Of a stretch of DNA of 64,000 bases, positions 37,020 to 45,176 are shown piece after piece (within the stretch, counting starts at the first letter, position 1; each line of letters begins with the position of its first letter). Origin of the DNA: Flagellimonas pelagia (GTDB taxonomy: Bacteria; Bacteroidota; Bacteroidia; Flavobacteriales; Flavobacteriaceae). Location of the stretch: assembly GCF_003584135.1 (NCBI RefSeq), contig NZ_QXFI01000025.1, positions 1 through 64,000 on the forward strand, in the 5' to 3' direction. Under the pieces are notes generated by a model. The model did not search any database. It had not been told where the DNA came from and was given only the letters and a program-made list of their open reading frames with translations. A program made the position numbers and the translations under genes.

Positions 37020-38159
37020 ATGGATATTTTTGGAAAGATCAAGGAAAAACTCAGTAACGAGTTTATTGATATTATTGAGTGGCTCGACTATACCGACGAC
37101 ACCATCGCGTATCGGTTTGAGCGCTACCAGAACGAAATCAAGAACGGGGCAAAACTGATTGTCCGTGAAGGGCAGACCGCCGTTTTTATCAACGAGGGGC
37201 AACTGGCCGATGTGTTCACCCCCGGCACGTATGACCTCACCACCCAAAACCTGCCTATTTTGTCCACGTTGAAGGGGTGGAAATACGGTTTCAACTCGCC
37301 ATTTAAAGCAGAAGTGTACTTTGTGAACACCCACTTGTTCACCGATGAGAAATGGGGCACCAAAAGTCCCATTACGTTGAGTGATGACCGTTTTGGACTG
37401 GTGGAGATCAGGGCCTTCGGAACGTATGCCTATAAAATTTCGGATGCCGGTAAGTTCATCAAGGATATTGTGGGTACCGATAGCAACTTTACCAATTTCG
37501 AGATCAACGAGCACTTAAAAAGCTTGATCGCCACCCGCTTTACCGATACCGTGGGCAAGGCCAACCTTCCCATAGAACTGTATGCGGCCAACACCACCGA
37601 ACTTTCCGATACCTGTCGCGAAGTGATGGCCCCAGAATTTCAAACGGTAGGTATTTCCTTGGAGAAATTCTATATTGAGAACGTCTCCATGCCCGAAGAA
37701 CTCAAAAAAGAGATTTTCGAATACAGCCGAATAGACAAACTGGATCTGGACAAATTGGCCAAGTTCAAAGCTGCCAAGGCCATCGAAGCCGCTGCCCAAA
37801 ACGAAGGTGGCACCGCTGGTGCCGGAATGGGCATGGGTATGGGCTTTGTGCTAGCCCAACAAATGGGGAACCTGATGGGCGGTGCCACACAAGCGGCACC
37901 ACAGGTCACAGGACAACCCGCTGCTGGGGCAGTACCTCCACCAATGCCTGCCCAGACCCTATATTATTATGCCACAAATGGCACACAACATGGCCCGGTA
38001 ACCTTTGAACAACTGCAATCCCTTTTTGCATCACGCACCGTTAACCGCGACAGTTTGGTCTGGAAACAAGGCATGGCCGCCTGGACCGCTTTAAAGGATG
38101 TAGAGGAACTGAAATCGTTCTTGGGAGGTAATACCCCTCCGCCATTGCCTGGACAATAA
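37020..38159 (+). CDS. SPFH domain protein with C-terminal GYF_2 domain (YdjI-like)
   Basis: 379 residues, no signal peptide. N-terminal SPFH/virion-core-like domain (about 1-260: IIEWLDYTDDTIAYRF, EGQTAVFINEGQLADVF, AFGTYAYKISDAGKF), then a glycine/methionine and proline-rich linker (about 270-325) and a GYF_2/DUF4339 module (about 326-375: YYYATNGTQHGPVTFEQLQ). This resembles Bacillus subtilis YdjI, which acts with PspA and YdjG/YdjH at stressed membranes. The next gene is a zinc-ribbon membrane protein, so the pair looks like a reduced version of that system. No PspA is seen in the window. Confidence 0.9.
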   Translation: MDIFGKIKEKLSNEFIDIIEWLDYTDDTIAYRFERYQNEIKNGAKLIVREGQTAVFINEGQLADVFTPGTYDLTTQNLPILSTLKGWKYGFNSPFKAEVYFVNTHLFTDEKWGTKSPITLSDDRFGLVEIRAFGTYAYKISDAGKFIKDIVGTDSNFTNFEINEHLKSLIATRFTDTVGKANLPIELYAANTTELSDTCREVMAPEFQTVGISLEKFYIENVSMPEELKKEIFEYSRIDKLDLDKLAKFKAAKAIEAAAQNEGGTAGAGMGMGMGFVLAQQMGNLMGGATQAAPQVTGQPAAGAVPPPMPAQTLYYYATNGTQHGPVTFEQLQSLFASRTVNRDSLVWKQGMAAWTALKDVEELKSFLGGNTPPPLPGQ

Positions 38160-38168
38160 TTTTACATT

Positions 38169-38240
38169 GTCATACTGAACGAAGTGAAGTATCTTATGGA
38201 TTTTAGTCAACGTGGGATACTTCACTTCGTTCAGTATGAC
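38169..38240. repeat. 25-bp inverted repeat (dispersed-type element)
   Basis: The arm at 38169-38193 and its exact reverse complement at 38216-38240 (core ACTGAACGAAGTGAAGTATC) flank a 22-base spacer. It lies 9 bases after the SPFH stop and could act as terminator or mRNA stabiliser. It resembles dispersed extragenic palindromes of flavobacteria. Confidence 0.85.
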
Positions 38241-38280
38241 CTATAAATAAATGGAAACAACCGGTATCCAAACAAATAAT

Positions 38281-38307
38281 TAGATTCCCGCTTTCGCGGG
38301 AATGACA
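38281..38307 (+). repeat. 27-bp hairpin repeat, copy 1 (ATTCCCGC/GCGGGAAT)
   Basis: An 8-bp stem with loop TTTC, followed by GACA, ending 2 bases before the ATG of the zinc-ribbon gene. The second copy is at 50719-50745 and differs by one compensated base pair. Confidence 0.85.
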
Positions 38308-38309
38308 AC

Positions 38310-39404
38310 ATGGAAGAACCTACCATCCAAAAATCAGAACTCAAAAAAACCTGCGTCAACTGCGGGGCGGAACTCACATACAAACCTGGGACTACCAGCA
38401 TCACCTGTGAGTACTGTGGCCATGAAGAAGCCATCGCCCCAAAAGAAAATGGTTTTGAGGAACTGGAGCTGTACCCTTACCTCAAGGAAATGGGGTCGCA
38501 AAGGCACAGCGAGGAAATCTCTATGCTGCATTGCAAAAATTGCGGTGCCGACCAACATGTGGAGGAAAACTATAAATCGCTTCATTGTGTGTACTGTGGC
38601 CAACCTTTGGTAGTGGAAGATACCTATAAGGAGAATTGGATCTTGCCCGGGGCCGTGTTGCCGTTTCAAATCGATAAAAACCAATCTTTCCGCATTTTTA
38701 AGAATTGGGTGAAACAATTGTGGTTTGCCCCTAACAATCTGAAAAAGGCCGCTCTGGACCCTCAATTTACGAAAGGTCTCTATCTACCCTATTGGACCTT
38801 TGATGCGCAACTGTATGCCTCTTATATCGGTCAGCGGGGAGAATATTATTATGAAACACGAAGGGTTCGGAATGCAAACGGTAAAATGGTGACACAGCAA
38901 GTCCGGAAGACCCGTTGGTACCCCGCTTCAGGGGAAGTTTCCGGGTTTGTGGACGACACCTTGATCAAGGCTTCCAAGCAAAAATCAGGAAGGATTCCGG
39001 GTAAAATTGCCTATTGGGATTTGAAAAAATTGCAACCTTTCGACAGTGGATACCTATCCGGTTTCGTGACCGAAAAGTACACGATTTCATTGAACGAAGG
39101 GCATCTGCATTCCAAGGAAGTGGCACATGATATTGCCACCCGGTGGTGCATGCAGGATATTGGAGGCGATACCCAAAGGGTAACCTCCATGGACATGAAA
39201 CTGTCCGAAGAAACCTTTAAACATATCTTATTGCCCGTTTATGTAAGTACCTATCGGTACAATGGCAAGGAGTACAATTTTTTCATCAACGGGGAAAACG
39301 GGAACATTTCAGGTACACGACCTTATAGCTTCTGGAAGATTTTCTTTGCCGTGCTATTGGGCTTAATCGTGATTGGGGTGATTATTTTATTATCAAAAAA
39401 ATAG
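38310..39404 (+). CDS. Double zinc-ribbon protein with C-terminal membrane anchor (YdjG-like)
   Basis: 364 residues. Two zinc ribbons at the N-terminus: Cys15, 18, 33, 36 and Cys75, 78, 93, 96, both as CxxC-14-CxxC. A middle domain follows (FRIFKNWVKQLWFAPNNLKK, LYLPYWTFDAQLYASYIGQRG), and one membrane segment at about 340-361 ends in KK. This matches proteins loosely annotated as zinc-finger or PriA-like and B. subtilis YdjG, a membrane partner of PspA and YdjI. It lies 150 bases after the SPFH gene with two hairpin elements in between. Confidence 0.85.
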   Translation: MEEPTIQKSELKKTCVNCGAELTYKPGTTSITCEYCGHEEAIAPKENGFEELELYPYLKEMGSQRHSEEISMLHCKNCGADQHVEENYKSLHCVYCGQPLVVEDTYKENWILPGAVLPFQIDKNQSFRIFKNWVKQLWFAPNNLKKAALDPQFTKGLYLPYWTFDAQLYASYIGQRGEYYYETRRVRNANGKMVTQQVRKTRWYPASGEVSGFVDDTLIKASKQKSGRIPGKIAYWDLKKLQPFDSGYLSGFVTEKYTISLNEGHLHSKEVAHDIATRWCMQDIGGDTQRVTSMDMKLSEETFKHILLPVYVSTYRYNGKEYNFFINGENGNISGTRPYSFWKIFFAVLLGLIVIGVIILLSKK

Positions 39405-39416
39405 GTCTTGGTCAGT

Positions 39417-39492
39417 TCGAGTGATTTCCGAAGGAAATCGTATCGAGAACCTCGTATATCTCGATACAAAATCGCCAAGCGATTCCACTCGA
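39417..39492. repeat. Cloverleaf-like repeat element between convergent genes
   Basis: Outer stem TCGAGTG (39417-39423)/CACTCGA (39486-39492) closes three inner hairpins: ATTTCC/GGAAAT (39424-39438), GTATCGAGA/TCTCGATAC (39440-39467) and AATCGC/GCGATT (39470-39484). It is not a tRNA: there is no T-loop or anticodon arm layout. It lies between the ends of the zinc-ribbon and lactonase genes. Confidence 0.8.
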
Positions 39493-39512
39493 TGTGACAA
39501 ATTGATGAATTT

Positions 39513-40616
39513 CTAATCCTCAAACACCAAACACACCGGAGCGGGCAATTGGGTCTCGTTCAAATAGGTCAGTGTTCCTGTTTGGACATCCCTTTCAAAA
39601 ATGGTGATGTTATCACTCCTCTCATTGGCCACCAGTAAATATTTCCCGGTTGGATCTATCGTAAAATTACGGGGCCAGTTCCCTTGAACTGACTCCCTGC
39701 CAACCAGTTGTAGCTTGCCTGAGCCAGCATCAACTGAAAAAATCACAATGGTGTTCTCTCCCCTATTGGAACCGTATAGAAATTTCCCATCCGGGGATAA
39801 GTGAATGTCAGCACATGCATTTCCTCCTTGATAATTGTCATCTATGGTTTTTACCGCTTGGATTTCTTGGTAATTTCCTTGGGGGTCTTTTTCAAAAGCC
39901 ACTATCGTTGAACCCGTCTCATTTATAACGTAAAGAATTTTTCCATGGCTACCAAAGGTAAAGTGGCGTGGGCCAGCCTTATCGTCGAGCCCAATGGTCG
40001 CCTGTTCCCCAGGAACAAAAAGTTTGTCTTCCAATCGGTATCGTTTTATGGCATCCAAACCAAAATCAGCAACAAAAAGTTCGTTCCCAATAAATTGGGC
40101 CATATGGGCATGCGCTCTTTTTACCGTATCCAAGACCTTATGATCAATTATCTGTGGCTCACCTTCTTCGAACAATCCATCCCCATTCAACTTAAAAATT
40201 GCCACACTGCCCCCGCCATGGTTGGAAACGGCCAAAAATCCCTTGTCGGAAAGAGATACATGGCAAGGATTATCTCCTTGGGTACCCAGACTTTTTTGAA
40301 ATTCCAATTCCCCATCATTTATCTTAAAAGCCGTAATGCCACCCCCCAAGCTATCAAAATCCGTAGTCTCCTGTACGGCATATAAATGTTGTTTATCCTT
40401 GGAAACGGACAAATAGGAAGGGTTAGGTAATTTTGCAACCAATTTTTGATCGGAAAGCTTCCCTTTGGCAGCATCAAAGGTATACGTATAAATGCCTTCA
40501 CTGGCGCCTCTGGTATAAGTTCCTACATAAAGGGTGTACATGGGTATTTCCTCAGGTTTTTCTTTACAGGCTGATGCGAATAGGATCATCAGACTGGCAA
40601 AAAGTGATTTTTTCAT
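39513..40616 (-). CDS. Lactonase family (6-phosphogluconolactonase-like) propeller lipoprotein
   Basis: 367 residues. Lipobox FASAC (Cys17). A seven-bladed lactonase propeller (YTLYVGTYTRGASEGIYTYTF, NPSYLSVSKDKQHLYAV, GPRHFTFGSHGKILYVINE, ADIHLSPDGKFLYGSNR, WPRNFTIDPTGKYLLVANE) spans nearly the whole length. Cytosolic family members hydrolyse 6-phosphogluconolactone; this exported, lipidated form must act on a periplasmic lactone or bind a ligand. Single gene. Confidence 0.92.
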   Translation of the reverse strand: MKKSLFASLMILFASACKEKPEEIPMYTLYVGTYTRGASEGIYTYTFDAAKGKLSDQKLVAKLPNPSYLSVSKDKQHLYAVQETTDFDSLGGGITAFKINDGELEFQKSLGTQGDNPCHVSLSDKGFLAVSNHGGGSVAIFKLNGDGLFEEGEPQIIDHKVLDTVKRAHAHMAQFIGNELFVADFGLDAIKRYRLEDKLFVPGEQATIGLDDKAGPRHFTFGSHGKILYVINETGSTIVAFEKDPQGNYQEIQAVKTIDDNYQGGNACADIHLSPDGKFLYGSNRGENTIVIFSVDAGSGKLQLVGRESVQGNWPRNFTIDPTGKYLLVANERSDNITIFERDVQTGTLTYLNETQLPAPVCLVFED

Positions 40617-40668
40617 GGTTGTTACGTTACGACCTCCAAATTAAACATTCTTTGTTGATACCATTCCA

Positions 40669-42045
40669 TTAGGTCAATTCCTTCTTTATTTCCTTACCTA
40701 AATAAATGCCCGTGACCACCGTGGCCAACACATCGGCTATGGGGAATGAAAGCCATACCCCGGTTTCTTGGAAAAACTTGGGCAACAACAAAATCAAGGG
40801 GATAAAGAAAAAACCTTGACGGGTCAAGGTCAGCAATAAGGCCGGAATGGCTTTGCCCACCGCTTGAAAATAGGCGGCACCTATCAATTGAAGGGCAATA
40901 ATAGGCGTGGCCGCGAAAACCAGCCGCATGGCAAATGGGGTATGTTGCAACACAAATTGGTTGGTGGCCAACTCTTCCGGAGACAGACCTGGTCTATTAC
41001 TCAAGAATAGGGCAGCAAACTCCCCTGGGAAAAGCATCAACACCACAAAAACTAAGGTGGCTACCAATGCCGCATATTTAATGGCGGTGTAGATGGATTC
41101 CTTAACCCGGTCGTAATAAGCGGCGCCATAGTTGTAGCCTGCAATGGGCAAAAAGCCTTGCGTAACCCCAAAAACGGGGAATAAAGCAAACATCAGCATA
41201 CGGCCGATAATGGCGTAGACCGCCACCATAGGTTCCCCACCCAAATTGAACAATATATTGTTCATGAGCAGGTAGGTGATACTGGTAACTGCCTGCCGTG
41301 CCAAGGTTACAAAGCCTAAAGAACTGATCTCACGAAGTATGGCCGGGTCCAACCCAAAATGGGAAAGACTGATCTTCAATTCGGAATTTTTGGACAGAAA
41401 GAAATACAGAATGTACCCAAAACACAACAGGTAGCCTACGGTTGTTGCCCATGCCGCGCCGTACATGCCCCAGTCGAAAATGTAAATGAAAACGTAATCC
41501 ATCAACAAGTTGCCCACGGAGGGAATGATCATGGCGATCATGGCAAACTTGGGCTTCCCTTCGGCACGGATCACCGTGTTTCCCATCATACAAAGAGCCA
41601 AAAAGGGCACTCCGTACAAAATGATGGTATAGTAGATTTTAGCAGGCTCAAAAATGGAACCCTTTCCTCCGAATGCCGGAATCAGGTTGTCCACATAATA
41701 CAGTCCAAGGGCCACCATGGTCACCGTGACCAAAAGGGTGAGCGTAATCTGGTTTCCAAATGTTTTTAAGGCCTTTTCATGGTTGTTAGCACCCAAGGCA
41801 CGAGAAATGATACTGGAACCCCCAATACCGATGGCCATCCCCAAAGCGGCAATAAAAAAGGAAACAGGTAATACAACATTGATGGCCGCAATGGCAATGG
41901 AACCTATCCAATTACCCACAAAAATGGAATCGACCAGCACGTTCAGCGACATCACCAAAATACCGATGGATGCCGGAACGGCCTGTTTGATCAATAATTT
42001 TCCGATGGGTTCCTTCCCGAGTTCTTCAGAGGTAACTTTGGCCAT
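40669..42045 (-). CDS. MATE family efflux transporter
   Basis: 458 residues with about 12 membrane segments in two halves (PASIGILVMSLNVLVDSIFVG; GIGGSSIISRALGANNHEKA is the family signature loop; ALFPVFGVTQGFLPIAGYNYGA in the second half). Exports drugs or metabolites using H+ or Na+. It lies 56 bases downstream of the DUF3050 gene on the same strand, and ferrochelatase lies further upstream, so the three may be one operon. Whether the MATE protein moves a porphyrin-related molecule is speculation. Confidence 0.94.
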   Translation of the reverse strand: MAKVTSEELGKEPIGKLLIKQAVPASIGILVMSLNVLVDSIFVGNWIGSIAIAAINVVLPVSFFIAALGMAIGIGGSSIISRALGANNHEKALKTFGNQITLTLLVTVTMVALGLYYVDNLIPAFGGKGSIFEPAKIYYTIILYGVPFLALCMMGNTVIRAEGKPKFAMIAMIIPSVGNLLMDYVFIYIFDWGMYGAAWATTVGYLLCFGYILYFFLSKNSELKISLSHFGLDPAILREISSLGFVTLARQAVTSITYLLMNNILFNLGGEPMVAVYAIIGRMLMFALFPVFGVTQGFLPIAGYNYGAAYYDRVKESIYTAIKYAALVATLVFVVLMLFPGEFAALFLSNRPGLSPEELATNQFVLQHTPFAMRLVFAATPIIALQLIGAAYFQAVGKAIPALLLTLTRQGFFFIPLILLLPKFFQETGVWLSFPIADVLATVVTGIYLGKEIKKELT

Positions 42046-42101
42046 GCCAAGGATTGTTCTTTTGGTGTAAGACTAGCGTGAACTGAATGGTTCCCTCAAA
42101 T

Positions 42102-42893
42102 CTACAACGCATCCACCAAATTATCCTTGTTCTCGGTGAGTTTTTTGGCGATGCTGTCCCAAAGTCCGATTCTGCGTTCCAAAGCTTTTTTGCTGTAGTG
42201 GAAGACTTCCTCCCATTTCTGCACATCGGAACCGCATAAAGCCTTGATCATTTTAACGGCCAAGGGGCCGTGTTCGTCACCGTCAAGCTCAATATGCCTT
42301 TTCAAGTAATAGGAAAGTTTGGCGTATTTGCTTGGGCCGTTTTCTCCGGATTGCTCAATGATACCCAAAAACATATCGGGAATGAGGTCTTCCCTTCCGA
42401 AAGTAAAGGCAGCAGCAATGATATGAGGTTGTTGGGTATTGATGGCCTCAAAGGTAAATTGAAGAAAATTCTTTTCCGCTTGATCCAAGTCAGTGTTTTC
42501 AATTTGTTGGAATATCTCCTCCAAATCGGTAAATGTGGAGATGACCTGCATCACTCTGGATGTATCGGCTTCCACTTCTTCCATGGCATCCAAGTACATT
42601 TCAAAATGGCTTTTGGCCTCACCCAACTCGTTGAAATCACTTTCCTCCTCCAGCACAATCTCATTGATGAATCGGGCCACAGACGCATCCGAAGCTGGTT
42701 TCCAAGGAAGGGAGGTACAGGTCAAATGTTGCTGTAATGCCTTCAATAAGGACATAAAATCCCAAACAGCATACACATGACTTTCCATAAAAATCTTGAT
42801 GTCCTCCACCGATTCCAGTTGGGCATACAGGGGGTGATTTTTGAGTTGGTCGCGTACCTCTTGCAGGTGGTGTTCCAAGTCTTCCATTTTCAT
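42102..42893 (-). CDS. DUF3050 protein, heme-oxygenase-like fold
   Basis: 263 residues from ATG 42893, 23 bases after the hemH stop. A longer frame reaching 42992 overlaps hemH and is rejected. All-helical protein starting LEHHLQEVRDQLKNHPLYAQL. Candidate metal ligands are Glu37 and His39 (FMESHVYAVWDF), Glu79/Glu82, His96, and His200-x3-Asp204-x3-His208 in RHIELDGDEHGP. The last pattern is like the C-terminal ligand set of heme-oxygenase-like di-iron oxidases. The function of DUF3050 is unknown to me; the contact with ferrochelatase is suggestive. Confidence 0.85.
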   Translation of the reverse strand: MKMEDLEHHLQEVRDQLKNHPLYAQLESVEDIKIFMESHVYAVWDFMSLLKALQQHLTCTSLPWKPASDASVARFINEIVLEEESDFNELGEAKSHFEMYLDAMEEVEADTSRVMQVISTFTDLEEIFQQIENTDLDQAEKNFLQFTFEAINTQQPHIIAAAFTFGREDLIPDMFLGIIEQSGENGPSKYAKLSYYLKRHIELDGDEHGPLAVKMIKALCGSDVQKWEEVFHYSKKALERRIGLWDSIAKKLTENKDNLVDAL

Positions 42894-42916
42894 AGGGCAA
42901 TTTTCTTTTTCCAGTA

Positions 42917-43963
42917 TTATTGAATATGGTATTCGGGCAAGACACCGCTTTTTTCCCATTGGTTTATCCATTCGGCCATCAATTCGGCCCAATCGTCACG
43001 ATCGTTCAAACAGGAAATATGGATGTAATCCTCTCCCCCTGCCTCTTGGAACTGGTGTTTGCCTTCCATGGCAATTTCTTCCAAGGTTTCCAGACAGTCA
43101 CTCACAAAGGCCGGAGTGATGACCGCCAACTTCTTGACACCTTCCTGGGCCAAGCGTTCGAACTCCTTGTCGGTAAAGGGTTGTAACCAAGGATCGCTCC
43201 CCAATCGGGATTGAAAGGAAGTACTCACTTTCTCTTCAGGAAGCCCCAGTTCTTTTTTTACCAATTCGGTAGTGTCCAAACATTGGTGCTTGTAACAGGT
43301 ATGATGGGCAACCGAGTTGGTTTGGCAGCATTTACCATCCAATTTGCAGTGCGACTTGGTTGGGTCCGACTTTTTAATGTGGCGTTCCGGGATGCCGTGA
43401 TACGAAAAAAGAATATGGTCGTAATCGAAACCTTTCAACCCTTCGGCTATGCTTTGGGACAAAATCTTCACAAAATCCGGATTGCTGTAAAAAGCAGGTA
43501 GGGTGGTCATTTGCATCTCAGGGAAAAATTCGGCCTGAACGTCCATGGCCTTTACCACCACGGTTTCGCATGAGGACATGGCGTAATGCGGGTACAAAGG
43601 CACCAAAAATACCTCATCCACCCCTTTTTCCTTCAATTCTTGCAAACCTTCCTTAATGGACATGGAACCATAACGCATTCCCAGCGCGACCGGCAATTGG
43701 GTGTGCTTTTGCACTTTTTCCGCAAACCGTTTTGAAATCACTATCAAAGGAGATCCTTCATCCCACCATATTTTGGAATAGGCCTCAGCGGAACGCTTGG
43801 GGCGGGTGTTCAGGATAATGCCCCGAACGATGATGTTCCTTAAAACCGGATTCACATCGATGACGCGCTCGTCCATCAAAAATTCATCCAAGTACGGTTT
43901 TACATCTTTTGCGGTGGGGCTGTCGGGCGAACCCAAGTTGACCAATAAAACTCCTTTTTGCAC
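42917..43963 (-). CDS. hemH: Ferrochelatase
   Basis: 348 residues. Inserts Fe2+ into protoporphyrin IX, the last heme step. Family features: KGVLLVNLGSPDSP start, VPLYPHYAMSSCETV, the metal-site histidine in FSYHGIPERH, and FVSDCLETLEEI with the conserved glutamate. A cysteine-rich loop (HCKLDGKCC through HHTCYKHQC) is an insertion that could hold a metal cluster; this is inference. It heads the hemH-DUF3050-MATE row and is divergent from the MscS gene. The other heme genes are at 47850-55397 and 25968. Confidence 0.96.
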   Translation of the reverse strand: MQKGVLLVNLGSPDSPTAKDVKPYLDEFLMDERVIDVNPVLRNIIVRGIILNTRPKRSAEAYSKIWWDEGSPLIVISKRFAEKVQKHTQLPVALGMRYGSMSIKEGLQELKEKGVDEVFLVPLYPHYAMSSCETVVVKAMDVQAEFFPEMQMTTLPAFYSNPDFVKILSQSIAEGLKGFDYDHILFSYHGIPERHIKKSDPTKSHCKLDGKCCQTNSVAHHTCYKHQCLDTTELVKKELGLPEEKVSTSFQSRLGSDPWLQPFTDKEFERLAQEGVKKLAVITPAFVSDCLETLEEIAMEGKHQFQEAGGEDYIHISCLNDRDDWAELMAEWINQWEKSGVLPEYHIQ

Positions 43964-44092
43964 GGCTTTCTATTTTGAGCAGCAAAAATAATACACGTGA
44001 CCGACTTTGTCCTTGGAGCATCAAAATACTTTCTTATGATGAAATAATGAATCTCGATTTTGTTGAAGCCTGTATCTGTGGACATTTCTCCC

Positions 44093-44100
44093 TATTTTTG
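44093..44100 (+). promoter_or_regulatory. Candidate -7 promoter element (TATTTTTG) very close to the MscS start
   Basis: Exact TAnnTTTG match ending 5 bases before ATG 44106. If used, the transcript would be leaderless or nearly so. Confidence 0.35.
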
Positions 44101-44105
44101 TGGAT

Positions 44106-45176
44106 ATGGAGTCTTTTCAAGAGCAAGTTTCCAAAGAATCCCTGATTTACTTGGGCATTGCCCTGCTTGTTTTGGTGTCTCTATATTGGGGCACCTCCGT
44201 GGTGATGAAACGAATGGGTAAAAGTCCGAGATACCTTTTGCCTAAGGGTTCCTTTAGAAAACTGGCAACACCCTTAGTATTGATTTTCCTTTCCGTTCTC
44301 CTTAGGATGAAAGCACTTCGTGATGTTCTAAATCTGGAAGAAGCAGGGTTTTGGTTCCGAAAGGCGAGTACCTTGTTGTTCATTTTTGCGATGAGCTGGG
44401 TGATGATCGCCCTGCTGAAGATCGTTAAACAAATTGTGATCCGAAATTATGATGTGGGGGTGGCGGACAACCTGAAAGCCCGAAAAGTCTATACACAGTT
44501 TACCATTTTGGAGCGGATTTTCATTTTCATCATCATCCTTTTGGCCATCGGTTTTGCCCTGATGAGCTTTCCCGAAATCCGGGAATTGGGACTGAGTGTT
44601 TTTGCCTCGGCTGGGGTAGCGGGGATTATCATCGGCTTTTCGGCTCAAAAATTCATCGGTACTATTTTGGCGGGTATCCAGATTGCCATTGCACAGCCCA
44701 TTAAATTGGATGATGTGGTCATTGTGGAAGGCGAATGGGGCCGTATTGAGGAAATCACCCTAACCTATGTGGTGGTGGCCATTTGGGACAAGCGTCGTTT
44801 GATCGTACCCACACCTTATTTTATCGATAAACCCTTCCAGAATTGGACCAAGACTTCCGCCGATATCCTGGGCACCGTGTTTTTGTATGTGGATTACAAT
44901 GTTCCGTTTGATAAACTTCGGGAAGAATTGACCCGGATATTGAAAAACACCGACCTTTGGGATGGCAAGGTGAACGTTTTACAAGTAACAGACTCTAAAC
45001 CCAACCATGTGGAGGTGCGTGCTTTGATGAGTGCCAAGGATTCGCCAACGGCATGGGACCTTCGGGTCCTGGTTCGTGAAAAACTGATTGTTTATCTACA
45101 GGAAAATTATCCGGAGAGCATTGCCAGGACAAGGGTAATGATCCAACAAGATGAAAAAGATGAAGTCGACTCATAA
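44106..45176 (+). CDS. MscS family mechanosensitive ion channel
   Basis: 356 residues from ATG 44106 (a GTG two codons earlier is possible). Four N-terminal membrane segments precede the pore helix AGVAGIIIGFSAQKFIGTILAG, with the glycine/alanine packing of MscS TM3, and then the beta domain (LDDVVIVEGEWGRIEEITLTYV) and a C-terminal alpha/beta domain. It releases solutes on osmotic downshock. The final 26 bases overlap the start of the DUF1460 gene. Confidence 0.93.
   Translation: MESFQEQVSKESLIYLGIALLVLVSLYWGTSVVMKRMGKSPRYLLPKGSFRKLATPLVLIFLSVLLRMKALRDVLNLEEAGFWFRKASTLLFIFAMSWVMIALLKIVKQIVIRNYDVGVADNLKARKVYTQFTILERIFIFIIILLAIGFALMSFPEIRELGLSVFASAGVAGIIIGFSAQKFIGTILAGIQIAIAQPIKLDDVVIVEGEWGRIEEITLTYVVVAIWDKRRLIVPTPYFIDKPFQNWTKTSADILGTVFLYVDYNVPFDKLREELTRILKNTDLWDGKVNVLQVTDSKPNHVEVRALMSAKDSPTAWDLRVLVREKLIVYLQENYPESIARTRVMIQQDEKDEVDS

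Noticed and set aside
39417-39492. tRNA gene suggested by cloverleaf shape
   Set aside because: No T-loop GTTCRA sequence, anticodon arm or acceptor layout; the stems are simple palindromes.
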